Source: Fidelibacterota bacterium
GTDB taxonomy: Bacteria > Fidelibacterota > UBA8477 > JABMPR01
Direction of reading: 5' to 3'
Length of the DNA stretch: 7,471 bases
Assembly (NCBI GenBank): GCA_030596225.1
Contig: JAUVKO010000098.1
Span: 1 to 7,471, forward strand
A model generated the notes under the pieces. That model did no database searches. It was not told the origin of the DNA and saw only the letters and a program-made list of their open reading frames with translations. Below, one piece after another: positions 1 to 6,802 of the stretch. Each line of letters opens with the position of its first letter. The first letter of the stretch is position 1. The position numbers and the translations under genes were made by a program.

Positions 1-138
1 AATCAACTAGGAAAAGATGCTGTAATTATCGGTGAAGTGACTGATAAACACCCCGGAGTCGTGGCACTAAGAACTGGTTTAGGGGCTAACCGAATCGTAG
101 ATATGCCAATTGGGGAACAACTTCCTCGGATTTGTTGA
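1..138 (+). CDS. hypE: HypE, [NiFe]-hydrogenase maturation protein, C-terminal end only
   Basis: Frame 1 is open from the window edge and gives 45 residues, including RIVDMPIGEQLPRIC followed directly by TGA. The C-terminal PRIC is the hallmark of HypE. Known of the family: the terminal Cys is carbamoylated by HypF, and HypE then dehydrates the product with ATP to a thiocyanate. This supplies the CN ligands that HypC/HypD load on the Fe of the [NiFe] active site, in the cytoplasm. The stretch VVALRTGLGANRIVDM also fits the last beta-strands of the AIRS/PurM-like C-terminal domain. The rest of the gene lies left of the window, so its start and operon cannot be judged. Seeing hypE implies that the organism makes a [NiFe] hydrogenase. 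The terminal Cys is intact. The identification is firm although only the tail is present. Confidence 0.9.
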   Translation, partial: NQLGKDAVIIGEVTDKHPGVVALRTGLGANRIVDMPIGEQLPRIC

Positions 139-151
139 TCACGCTTTTATT

Positions 152-481
152 CTAAGCACAGTCCACACACTTATTCGACTCAGGTATCATCATCAGTCTT
201 TCAAGTGGAATCGGTTGTTTACAAATCTGACATAATCCGTAGTCTTCTTTTTCAATAGAGGAGAGAGATAGTTCCAGTTTCATTAATCTGGCTTTGGTCT
301 TCTCCAGAAGGTGCTCATTCACACTTTTATTATTGATTGCTTCCATCCTGGATATCCGACCAATAGCTGCATCCGGGACAATCGGTTGGGTTAATTCTTT
401 CAGCTCATCCACCTGCTTGCGGGCGTTTTCTATTTCAGAGTTGATACGATCTTTAAGCTGTTGTTTTTCTTCACTCTTCAT
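152..481 (-). CDS. TraR/DksA-type C4 zinc-finger protein
   Basis: A 109-residue protein. Residues 2-30 and about 47-78 are charged, heptad-like helices that would form an antiparallel coiled coil. A C4 zinc finger follows: C84-x2-C87, 17 residues, C105-x2-C108, which is the spacing of DksA. Known of the family: the coiled coil enters the RNA polymerase secondary channel and alters initiation, often with ppGpp. The protein is shorter than DksA (about 150 aa) and lacks its DxxDxA tip; the turn here carries PDAAIGRISRMEAI (36-49), a pattern I associate with a small DksA-like subfamily. The effect on RNA polymerase is therefore inferred only. The start at 481 has an AAGG about 8 bases upstream. 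The stop lies 13 bp from the stop of the convergent hypE, with no terminator between them. The first helix is acidic and basic throughout with no signal peptide, so it should be cytoplasmic. Confidence 0.85.
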   Translation of the reverse strand: MKSEEKQQLKDRINSEIENARKQVDELKELTQPIVPDAAIGRISRMEAINNKSVNEHLLEKTKARLMKLELSLSSIEKEDYGLCQICKQPIPLERLMMIPESNKCVDCA

Positions 482-500
482 TTTTCTGCCTTGGATTTCT

Positions 501-506
501 ATTGTA
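501..506 (-). promoter_or_regulatory. Possible -10 box for the DksA-like gene
   Basis: The minus strand reads TACAAT, a 5/6 match to the sigma-70 -10 consensus, about 20 bases upstream of the start codon at 481. No convincing -35 box sits 16-18 bases further up; that stretch is a T-rich tract. If used, the leader would be about 13 nt. This is a weak call, because the same T-rich DNA can be read as a terminator tail. Confidence 0.3.
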
Positions 507-538
507 AAAAAATAAAAATCTTCCCATTTCCAGGAAGA
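506..538 (-). terminator. Weak hairpin plus T-tract, possible second terminator
   Basis: Read on the minus strand, a 6-bp stem (TCTTCC / GGAAGA, 8-nt loop, 519-538) is followed by five T, one A and seven T. The layout is that of an intrinsic terminator, but the stem is short and only half GC. It lies downstream of the strong terminator at 649-683, so it could be a back-up that protects the DksA-like gene from fad operon read-through. It may also be chance in AT-rich DNA. Confidence 0.35.
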
Positions 539-555
539 CTAATCTTGGTGACACA

Positions 556-567
556 TATCTTAAGATA
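556..567. repeat. 12-bp perfect palindrome
   Basis: TATCTTAAGATA is self-complementary over all 12 bases. It lies in the non-coding gap between the DksA-like gene and the fad terminator, about 75 bp upstream of the DksA-like start codon. It could be a half-turn-symmetric protein site for that gene. AT-rich palindromes of this length do arise by chance, and no second copy was noticed in the window. Confidence 0.3.
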
Positions 568-648
568 ATCAACACTTACATGAAATCCAAAAAATTATTG
601 GAGTGAGCTGACCTGTCAAACAGAATTTCCATTACAATGTGTTGGTTG

Positions 649-683
649 AAAAAAGGAAGCGACAACCGTAATTGTCGCTTCCT
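649..683 (-). terminator. Rho-independent terminator of the fad operon
   Basis: A perfect 12-bp stem (AGGAAGCGACAA at 654-665, TTGTCGCTTCCT at 672-683) with a 6-base loop. On the minus strand it runs straight into TTTTTT (654-649). It starts about 46 bp past the fadN stop codon. It has no T-run on the + strand, so it is directional and ends the tetR-fadE-fadA-fadN transcript. Confidence 0.9.
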
Positions 684-729
684 CGATTAATGCACCCTGA
701 GGAGGAAAACGAAAGATCCTTGGGTACGC

Positions 730-3078
730 TTAGTTTCTAAGAGGTCTCCCTCGTTTTAACATATATTCAATGCGCGCACGGGTCTTTGGTTCCCCGGCAA
801 GTGAGACAAAAGCTTCACGCTCAATATCCAGTATATATTGTTCGTCCAGAGGAGTCATAATACCCCCCTTATTTCCACCGGTTAAAACGAAAGCCAGTTT
901 TTCAGCAATAAACGCATCATGCTCAGAAATCTTACCTGTCTTGAGAAAACCCTTAACTGTACTCTTTACAGCCAAACGGCCTCCCTTTCCAGGCAAGAAT
1001 AGATCTGCTCGCATTTCAGGAGCGCTGTAACCTTCGCTCATTGCCAAGACCTCTTCCTTAGCCTTTGCAACCCGATGATCTCCATTGATTATGATTTTGT
1101 CTTGCTTGGTCAGGTAACCAATCGCGACAGCCTCCTTGGCTGACATGGAAACCTTGGCAAAACCAATCGCCTCGAAACACTTCTGAGCAACTGGAAAAGC
1201 ACCGGCACGACCTTTGGCTAAACGATCGCTTGTTTTCATGATCATGCGTAGATTTCCACCACCACCAGGAATGAGTCCCACTCCAACTTCCACCAGACCG
1301 GTGTAAAATTCTGCAGCGGCAACAATCCTATCGCAAGCGCCAATCGTCTCATAACCTCCTCCCAAAGCAAGGGAATGAGGTGCTGCAACAACCGGGAATG
1401 GTGCAAAACGCAATTTTTGCAGGGTGTCCTGCATGCCTTTGCTCATTGCTTCCAAACTGTCCCAATCTTTTTCATCAATGGCTCTTAACATCATAGCCAG
1501 ATTGGCCCCAGCAGAGAAGTGAGCTGCTTCGGAAGCGAGAACCAAACCCTTATAACCATTCTCCTGAACCCAATCCACGGCCTGATCAAACATCCCGATC
1601 ATGGAACCATCGATAGGATTAAAGGTCGGTTGAAGTACAGAATGCATGGTGACTGCCGCCACTCCATCGCCCAGATCGATCAACGAGGCTGACCAATCTT
1701 TCTTGATCAAACCACCTGTTTTCTTGATAACATCAAAATCGACTGCAAGAATGTGGGTTGGTACAGCTTGCATAGATTCACTGGCAGGATCGTAATAGGT
1801 TTTCACCTTGCCATCAAATCCATAGAATGAGTCAATACCTTTAGCTAACATGCTTGTTACCCAAGCCGGAATCTTGCGACCATCCTGTTTCATACGTTCG
1901 ACAGTCTCAGTCACTCCAAAAGCATCCCATATTTCGAAAGGACCCATTTCCCAGCCAAAACCCCATTTCATGGCATTGTCAATATTGACAATATCATCAG
2001 AGATCTCAGGTAAGCGATTGGCAGAATAGATCAGAATACCGGCATGAAGCTCCCATAGGAATTTTCCTGCCACATCATCGATCTTGACAATACTTTTGAG
2101 TTTACCTGGTAGATATGTCTCATTCTTTGATACACGAATAGCATCAAATTTCTTCTTCACTGAAGGTTCATATTCGAGAGTTTCAAGATTAAGAGCCAGA
2201 ATGTTCTTTCGATCCACTTTTTTGTAGAAACCCTGCTTAGTCTTCTGTCCCAGCCAGCCCTTGTCCAACATGGATTTTAGATAGTCCGGCACTTGAAAGA
2301 TATCTCTTTCTTCATCTGCTTCACCCTTGTCATAGGCGTTCTCGGCAACGTGAACCAGAGTATCCAGACCTACCACATCAGCAGTTCTAAATGTTGCTGA
2401 TTTCATATGGCCGATGGCGGTGCCAGTCAAGCCATCCACATCAGGAATGCTCAAACGTTTTTCGCGAGCCAGCTTGAGAGTCAACATCATACCATAGACA
2501 CCAATCCGATTAGCAATAAAATTGGCTGTATCTTTAGCCCACACGACACCTTTGCCCAGAACATCCTCAAGAAAAACCGCCATATTTTGCATGGCATCCT
2601 GATCAGTTTCCGGTCCACCCACCAATTCCACTAATTTCATATAGCGCGGTGGATTAAAAAAGTGAGTGATAAAGAATCGTTTTTTCACCTTTTCCGGCAT
2701 GGCCGCAACCATATCGGATAAAGCCAAGCCTGAAGTGTTACTGGTTAAAAGAGCAGTGGCACTTAGTTTTGGAATGATCTTCTCAAACAGTCCCTGCTTC
2801 CAATCCAGACGCTCTGCAATTACCTCAACCACCCAGTCAGCTTCACTGATTTTATCCAGATGGTCATCATAATTACATGGTGTGATTAATGACAGAGTTT
2901 TTGGATTGTATACTGGACTGGGTTTGAGTTTTTTCATCCCCTCCAAGCCCTTTTCAGCCAATTCCTGATTCATATCAAACAGGAAACTGGGTATTCCGGC
3001 ATTAGAAAGATGAGTAGCAATCTGAGCACCCATGACACCGGCTCCCAATATGGCTACCTTTTCAATTTTAAAAGCCAT
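730..3078 (-). CDS. fadN: FadN-like 3-hydroxyacyl-CoA dehydrogenase / enoyl-CoA hydratase
   Basis: A 782-residue cytoplasmic two-function enzyme that hydrates trans-2-enoyl-CoA and oxidises the resulting L-3-hydroxyacyl-CoA with NAD+. The dehydrogenase comes first: the Rossmann motif GAGVMG (12-17), SNTSG (113-117), and HFFNPPRYMKLVEL with the catalytic pair H139/E151, at the usual 12-residue spacing. The hydratase module is at about 465-640: FSAGAN (521-526) and ALGGG (571-575) form the oxyanion hole, and both catalytic glutamates, E577 (GGGYE) and E597, are kept 20 apart. This domain order and length match Bacillus FadN (about 789 aa) and not FadB/FadJ, where the hydratase is N-terminal. 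The frame stays open 17 codons further upstream, but the chosen ATG has a perfect Shine-Dalgarno and starts at the typical MAFKIEKVAILGAG. It is the last gene of the operon, 2 bp after fadA. Confidence 0.93.
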   Translation of the reverse strand: MAFKIEKVAILGAGVMGAQIATHLSNAGIPSFLFDMNQELAEKGLEGMKKLKPSPVYNPKTLSLITPCNYDDHLDKISEADWVVEVIAERLDWKQGLFEKIIPKLSATALLTSNTSGLALSDMVAAMPEKVKKRFFITHFFNPPRYMKLVELVGGPETDQDAMQNMAVFLEDVLGKGVVWAKDTANFIANRIGVYGMMLTLKLAREKRLSIPDVDGLTGTAIGHMKSATFRTADVVGLDTLVHVAENAYDKGEADEERDIFQVPDYLKSMLDKGWLGQKTKQGFYKKVDRKNILALNLETLEYEPSVKKKFDAIRVSKNETYLPGKLKSIVKIDDVAGKFLWELHAGILIYSANRLPEISDDIVNIDNAMKWGFGWEMGPFEIWDAFGVTETVERMKQDGRKIPAWVTSMLAKGIDSFYGFDGKVKTYYDPASESMQAVPTHILAVDFDVIKKTGGLIKKDWSASLIDLGDGVAAVTMHSVLQPTFNPIDGSMIGMFDQAVDWVQENGYKGLVLASEAAHFSAGANLAMMLRAIDEKDWDSLEAMSKGMQDTLQKLRFAPFPVVAAPHSLALGGGYETIGACDRIVAAAEFYTGLVEVGVGLIPGGGGNLRMIMKTSDRLAKGRAGAFPVAQKCFEAIGFAKVSMSAKEAVAIGYLTKQDKIIINGDHRVAKAKEEVLAMSEGYSAPEMRADLFLPGKGGRLAVKSTVKGFLKTGKISEHDAFIAEKLAFVLTGGNKGGIMTPLDEQYILDIEREAFVSLAGEPKTRARIEYMLKRGRPLRN

Positions 3079-3080
3079 GA

Positions 3081-4214
3081 TCAGCTCCTTTCGACGATGG
3101 TGGCAATACCCTGACCGGTTCCGATGCACATGGTTGCCAGACCATAACGAGCATCATTTTGTTCCATCACATTTAAAAGAGTTGTTATAATCCGGGCACC
3201 TGAACAACCCAATGGATGACCGAGCGCTATGGCACCACCATTCAGATTAATCTTTTCCGTTGGGAAATCACCCTTGCGGATAACATATAGAGATTGGGCA
3301 CCAAAGGCTTCGTTTAGCTCAATGATATCCATCTGATCCAGAGTCATTCCAGCATTTTTCAGGACCTTCTCAGTTGCTGGTAGGGGACCTGTGCCCATAA
3401 CTGTAGGATCAACACCAGCAACGGCCCTGGATATGATCTTGGCTCTTACTTTTAAGCCTAATTCTTCCGCCTTGGTATTACTCATGACCAGAATTGCAGC
3501 AGCACCAACACTGATGGGACTTGAAGTGGCTGCCGTTACGGATCCGTCTGTATCAAAGGCCGGTGAAAGTGATTTGATCTTGGCCACATCAGGTTCCCTT
3601 GGACCTTCATCTTTTTCTACACGGACACCTTCGATCTCAATAGGAATAATTTCATTGTCAAAACGTCCGGCAGCTTGGGCAGCCAAGGCTTTCTTGTGGG
3701 AAGACATGGCAAAAGATTCTTGATCATCACGACTGATATCTAACTCCTTTGCCAGATTCTCAGCAGTTTCGCCCATACCCATGTAATAGTCCATTTCATA
3801 GAGTTCGGGACTAAAATCAGGGTTATAGCCACCCATAGGTACACCAAACATATCTTCTATGCCGGCAGCGATCCCGATCTCTTTATCACCAACCATAATG
3901 GCTGTGCTCAATTGATGCAAAGCATCCATGGATGAGCCACAGAACCGATTAACCGTGCTACCTGTCGTTGTAACAGGCAAACCAGACAGGAGAGCCACTC
4001 CACGGCCCATGAGCATGCCTTGATTTCCTTCGGGAAAAGCACATCCCAATACCAAATCTTCTATCATCTCGGGTTTAACAGCCGGATTTCTCGCCATTAA
4101 ACCCTTGACAACCTGAGCTGTAATATCATCCGGACGCATTCCGATCATTTGTCCATTTCTTAATCCGATCGGACTCCGAACGGCATCTACGATTACACTA
4201 TATTTTTCACTCAT
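3081..4214 (-). CDS. fadA: Acetyl-CoA acyltransferase (3-ketoacyl-CoA thiolase)
   Basis: A 377-residue thiolase that cleaves 3-ketoacyl-CoA with CoA to acetyl-CoA and a shortened acyl-CoA. All catalytic features are visible: the nucleophile C92 in NRFCGSSM, the NEAF loop at 301-304, H333 in GGAIALGHPLGCSGAR, and the acid/base C363 in CIGTGQG. NRFCGSSMDALH and VTAATSS (226-232) resemble FadA of the degradative branch more than biosynthetic acetoacetyl-CoA thiolases. The length is slightly below the usual 385-400. The start at 4214 has AGGAG 8 bases upstream. The gene lies 29 bp after fadE, and its last codons (GAAAGGAGC) also serve as the ribosome binding site of fadN, so the two are probably translationally coupled. 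Oddity: in the usual SDGAAA element the Asp is replaced by Val (V236, codon GTT against GAT). I expect an active enzyme, since the catalytic residues are untouched. Confidence 0.93.
   Translation of the reverse strand: MSEKYSVIVDAVRSPIGLRNGQMIGMRPDDITAQVVKGLMARNPAVKPEMIEDLVLGCAFPEGNQGMLMGRGVALLSGLPVTTTGSTVNRFCGSSMDALHQLSTAIMVGDKEIGIAAGIEDMFGVPMGGYNPDFSPELYEMDYYMGMGETAENLAKELDISRDDQESFAMSSHKKALAAQAAGRFDNEIIPIEIEGVRVEKDEGPREPDVAKIKSLSPAFDTDGSVTAATSSPISVGAAAILVMSNTKAEELGLKVRAKIISRAVAGVDPTVMGTGPLPATEKVLKNAGMTLDQMDIIELNEAFGAQSLYVIRKGDFPTEKINLNGGAIALGHPLGCSGARIITTLLNVMEQNDARYGLATMCIGTGQGIATIVERS
3084..3090 (-). promoter_or_regulatory. fadN ribosome binding site inside the end of fadA
   Basis: The minus strand reads AAGGAGC, then TGA (the fadA stop), then TC, then ATG. 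This strong Shine-Dalgarno, 5 bases before the ATG at 3078, fixes the fadN start and rules out the in-frame ATG 17 codons upstream, which lies within fadA coding sequence. It implies coupled translation of thiolase and FadN. Confidence 0.85.
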
Positions 4215-4243
4215 CTTAATATCTCCTAAATCCTTTAATTACT

Positions 4244-6016
4244 CTAGTCGTTCAGCGGGTATTGACCGCGTTTGAGTAAGAGTTGGAATACCAGTTCTTG
4301 TTCCTCGATCACATCGGCGTGATACGCTAACTCTGCCAGGGTCTGATCCAGCTTGTTTAGCTTGACATCACGAGCTTCATCATCAAGAATATGTCTCAGA
4401 ATCTTTTTAGCATTTGAGACAATTACTTCCAAATTGCGTAAAATTGAAACCTTTACAATTGAGCAAACAGCAGCCCTGCGTGGATAGGTTTCATCCAATT
4501 GCAGATAACGTCTCAATACACTGAAGATTATTTGCTGAGCAATCACCATATCGGCAAAAGCCTCGATCTCAAATTGAGTGTTCTTGAAATCCTGACCGTG
4601 CTTTAAGATCAATTCATCCAAAGTTTTTAGTACAATTCCGCGTCCCAACTCAACTGCTTTGATCTCCTGAACCATTGGATGATCTTCTGCTACATCCACT
4701 GCTGGCATCCAGTTTTCACCGAGTGCTAGCACTTGTTCACGAATAGGCAATTCTTCCAGAATGGCTTTTTTCATGGCAATTCCGGATATGATCAATTTAT
4801 TGATCTCGTTGGTGCCTTCAAAAATGCGATTTACCCGTTCATCTCTGAGCATTCGGGCAAAGGGATATTCTTCCGATACTCCATAACCACCTAATATCTG
4901 TAATCCATCATCAGCATTAATCCAGAGCGCTTCTGATGAGAAGATCTTATTTGTGCTATTCTCGATAGCGTGATCTTCGATTACGGCATAAAGATGGTCG
5001 TAATATTTTGGATCATCCTCAGGAAACTTCTCAGTTCCAGCGTCAATTGAACCTGTTGATTGATAGGTAATGCTGTCCGCTTCATAGCAGCGGATAACCA
5101 TGTCTGCAAATTTACGTTGCATCATCCCGAAGGCAGTTAAGGGTTGAGCAAACTGGTGCCGTTCTTTAGCATACGCCAGAGCGGTCTTAATGGTTTGCTT
5201 GGCACCACCCATGGTGACTGCCCCTAATTTTAAGCGCCCGATATAAAGACAATTGAAGGCTACAGCAGGACCTTGGCCAACACTTCCAATAATATTCTCA
5301 ACCGGAACTTTACAATCTTTCAAGATGTAATTAGTTGTTGATGAACCCTTGATACCCAGCTTATGCTCTTCAGGTCCTCGTTCCCAACCAGTAGTCTCTT
5401 GATCTAAAATGAATGCTGTTAACTTTGCTCCATCCACTTTGGCAAAAACAATAGCGATATCAGCCCAATTCCCATTAGTGACAAATTGTTTGACACCATT
5501 GAGAAGATAATGGGTCTTTTCATCGTTGAGTTTTGCAGAAGCTGTACCGCTCAAGGCGTCTGAGCCTGCACCGGGTTCAGTAAGCGCAAATGAACTCATA
5601 CATTCGCCGGTCATCATCTTAGGGATATATTTTTCCCTCTGCTCATCATTACCATACCAGAGGATAGGTAATAGCCCAATCCCTGTGTGGTCCGTAACTG
5701 TTACCATTAATGATGAACTTTCACTCGTGCCAGTTGCTTCCAAGGCTAAGGCAGCGGCAGTCTTATCAAGTCCCATACCGCCATATTGCTCGGGAACATC
5801 CATGCCGAGAATTCCCATCTCTCCCATTTGAGTCATTATATCCCGGGAGAGTTTTTCATCAAGTTTTTCAATATCTTCAGCGAGCGGAGCAATGGCTTCC
5901 GCGGCGAAGCCCTGAATAGCTTCAAAGAACTCCTTTTGATCATCAGACCATTTTTCCCTGGTGAAGATCTCATCTACGCCGAAGGGTGTGGTCAAAAATG
6001 CGCCACCCTTTTTCAT
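4244..6016 (-). CDS. fadE: Acyl-CoA dehydrogenase, long VLCAD/FadE-like type
   Basis: A 590-residue FAD enzyme for the first oxidation of beta-oxidation (acyl-CoA to trans-2-enoyl-CoA), passing electrons to ETF by family analogy. The N-terminal helical domain is at about 25-140; the beta-domain signature FALTEPGAGSD is at 143-153 and GIKGSSTTNYILKDCKVP at 221-238. The C-terminal helical domain carries ERHQFAQPL (285-293), QILGGYGVSEEYPFARMLRD (373-392) and RIFEGTNEI, where E400 is the expected catalytic base. A further 180 residues (411-590) follow. That extension separates this class (VLCAD, ACAD9, Bacillus FadE of about 594 aa) from 380-aa short/medium-chain enzymes and suggests long-chain substrates. 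In mitochondrial VLCAD the extension mediates membrane attachment; whether it does so here is unknown. The start at 6016 has AAGGAG 6 bases upstream. It is first of the three enzyme genes, 131 bp after tetR. No ETF gene is in the window. Confidence 0.93.
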   Translation of the reverse strand: MKKGGAFLTTPFGVDEIFTREKWSDDQKEFFEAIQGFAAEAIAPLAEDIEKLDEKLSRDIMTQMGEMGILGMDVPEQYGGMGLDKTAAALALEATGTSESSSLMVTVTDHTGIGLLPILWYGNDEQREKYIPKMMTGECMSSFALTEPGAGSDALSGTASAKLNDEKTHYLLNGVKQFVTNGNWADIAIVFAKVDGAKLTAFILDQETTGWERGPEEHKLGIKGSSTTNYILKDCKVPVENIIGSVGQGPAVAFNCLYIGRLKLGAVTMGGAKQTIKTALAYAKERHQFAQPLTAFGMMQRKFADMVIRCYEADSITYQSTGSIDAGTEKFPEDDPKYYDHLYAVIEDHAIENSTNKIFSSEALWINADDGLQILGGYGVSEEYPFARMLRDERVNRIFEGTNEINKLIISGIAMKKAILEELPIREQVLALGENWMPAVDVAEDHPMVQEIKAVELGRGIVLKTLDELILKHGQDFKNTQFEIEAFADMVIAQQIIFSVLRRYLQLDETYPRRAAVCSIVKVSILRNLEVIVSNAKKILRHILDDEARDVKLNKLDQTLAELAYHADVIEEQELVFQLLLKRGQYPLND

Positions 6017-6067
6017 GTCATTCTCCTTATAATAAATTCATTCTGTTTATCGAAAAAGCCGCTAAAG

Positions 6068-6147
6068 TCGCAGAGACATCTCTGAGAATACTATGGGATG
6101 TTCCTGGCTTTTTGAAATTCACTTTGCGCTCTCCGTGTACTCTGCGA
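6068..6147. repeat. Degenerate CGCAGAG/CTCTGCG intergenic inverted repeat
   Basis: Between tetR and fadE, TCGCAGAG (6068-6075) and CTCTGCGA (6140-6147) are exact inverted copies. The similarity continues inward imperfectly to give arms of about 19 bp (6068-6087 and about 6129-6147). The inner left arm has its own tight palindrome, CAGAGA-CA-TCTCTG (6071-6084). Related words (TTTGCGCTCT, CTCTGCG) are strung along the right arm. From memory, this style of element (strings of CTCTGCG/CTTTGCG facing CGCAGAG) is dispersed in many environmental bacterial genomes. The right arm stops one base before the tetR stop codon, so the element fills the tetR-fadE gap. It may affect mRNA stability or expression of fadE relative to tetR. 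Confidence 0.5.
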
Positions 6148-6753
6148 TTATTGTTTTTTCTGAGCAGCGATGCTATTCAGAATAAAATCTATGTTCAATT
6201 CAACATATTCTTCAAGGGAAAAATCCTTGGGTTGAAACAGAATAAACCAGATCATACCGTGGAGGGAGGTCATGATAGACAGTGCTATCATCCTTGTATT
6301 CACGGGTTTGAATTCGCCATACTCGATACCACGAGTTATTAGGGCTTCGAATTCAGTAAGAACTCTAGTATATAACTGATTGGACAGTTCCTTGATCTCT
6401 TTATCTCGATTGGCAAATGCCCATATCTCAGGCTCAACCAGAAACCAGTTAGGGTTGCGTTGAAAAACTTTTGCTGTAAATCTGGCGATTTTTCTGATGA
6501 TCTCAGCAGATGGTTTCGCTCGTAATCCACCTCCACTCTCAATGCCAGAAAATTGGTCCATCCAATGTTCGATCAAGGCAATAAATAGATCCCGTTTACT
6601 CTGGAAGTGATGGTAAATAGCCCCCTTGCTAAGTCCGATCTCCTGAACTATGTCATCCATCCTTGCGTCTGAATAACCCTTTTGTACAAATATAGTAAGT
6701 GCCGCTTCTAGTATTTCTTTTCTACGTTCTGAGCTGGGTCTTCTCTCTGTCAT
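6148..6753 (-). CDS. TetR-family repressor, probable fad operon regulator
   Basis: A 201-residue protein with a TetR DNA-binding domain at about 10-58: RRKEILEAALTIFVQKGY, then the helix-turn-helix DDIVQEIGLSKGAIYHHFQS (33-52). This is followed by a divergent all-helical ligand and dimerisation domain (about 60-195). The length is normal for the family. It lies 131 bp upstream of fadE on the same strand, and a symmetric operator sits just upstream of its own start. Established parallel: FadR of Bacillus and PfmR of Thermus are TetR proteins that repress beta-oxidation genes and let go on binding long-chain acyl-CoA. By position this is likely a functional counterpart, but the ligand is inferred. 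The start at 6753 has only an AAGG 7 bases upstream, embedded in the self-complementary AAGGCCTT, so translation may be weak. I do not assign fadR, because the name is used for unrelated families. Confidence 0.88.
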   Translation of the reverse strand: MTERRPSSERRKEILEAALTIFVQKGYSDARMDDIVQEIGLSKGAIYHHFQSKRDLFIALIEHWMDQFSGIESGGGLRAKPSAEIIRKIARFTAKVFQRNPNWFLVEPEIWAFANRDKEIKELSNQLYTRVLTEFEALITRGIEYGEFKPVNTRMIALSIMTSLHGMIWFILFQPKDFSLEEYVELNIDFILNSIAAQKKQ

Positions 6754-6780
6754 ATCAAGGCCTTAAGCAAATTGTATTCA

Positions 6781-6802
6781 ACATACCGACTGGTCGGTTT
6801 GT
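6781..6802. promoter_or_regulatory. TetR-type operator upstream of tetR-fad operon
   Basis: Two 10-bp arms, ACATACCGAC and GTCGGTTTGT, are inverted with one mismatch and separated by the dinucleotide TG. The inner ACCGAC/GTCGGT symmetry is the form typical of many TetR-family operators, and I recall a similar motif for PfmR of Thermus. The operator centre is about 38 bp upstream of the tetR start, and the site abuts a -10-like box, where a bound repressor would block initiation. It is the only such palindrome I found; none lies between tetR and fadE. This suggests a single autoregulated promoter for the whole operon. Confidence 0.8.

Noticed and set aside
3079..3129. Upstream in-frame ATG of fadN at 3129, adding 17 residues (MHRNRSGYCHH...)
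   Set aside because: It lies inside fadA coding sequence, has no Shine-Dalgarno, and the added residues do not look like a protein N-terminus. The ATG at 3078 has AAGGAG and begins the standard Rossmann strand.
6031..6045. AATAAATTCATT as a Bacillus FadR half-site before fadE
   Set aside because: Only a loose AT-rich resemblance to the TGAATGA half-site. The TetR here has a much better matching palindrome of a different sequence upstream of its own gene.
6068..6084. Hairpin CAGAGA-CA-TCTCTG as a terminator between tetR and fadE
   Set aside because: The loop would be too tight and the T-run on the minus strand comes only after a further dozen bases. It is better explained as part of the CGCAGAG repeat.
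5986..6342. Open frame of 118 codons on + across the fadE-tetR gap
   Set aside because: It is antisense to the fadE start and the tetR end and passes through the repeat; no recognisable domain. It is a shadow.
6339..6542. Open frame of 67 codons on - inside tetR
   Set aside because: Alternative frame within a well-supported TetR gene, with no independent start signal.
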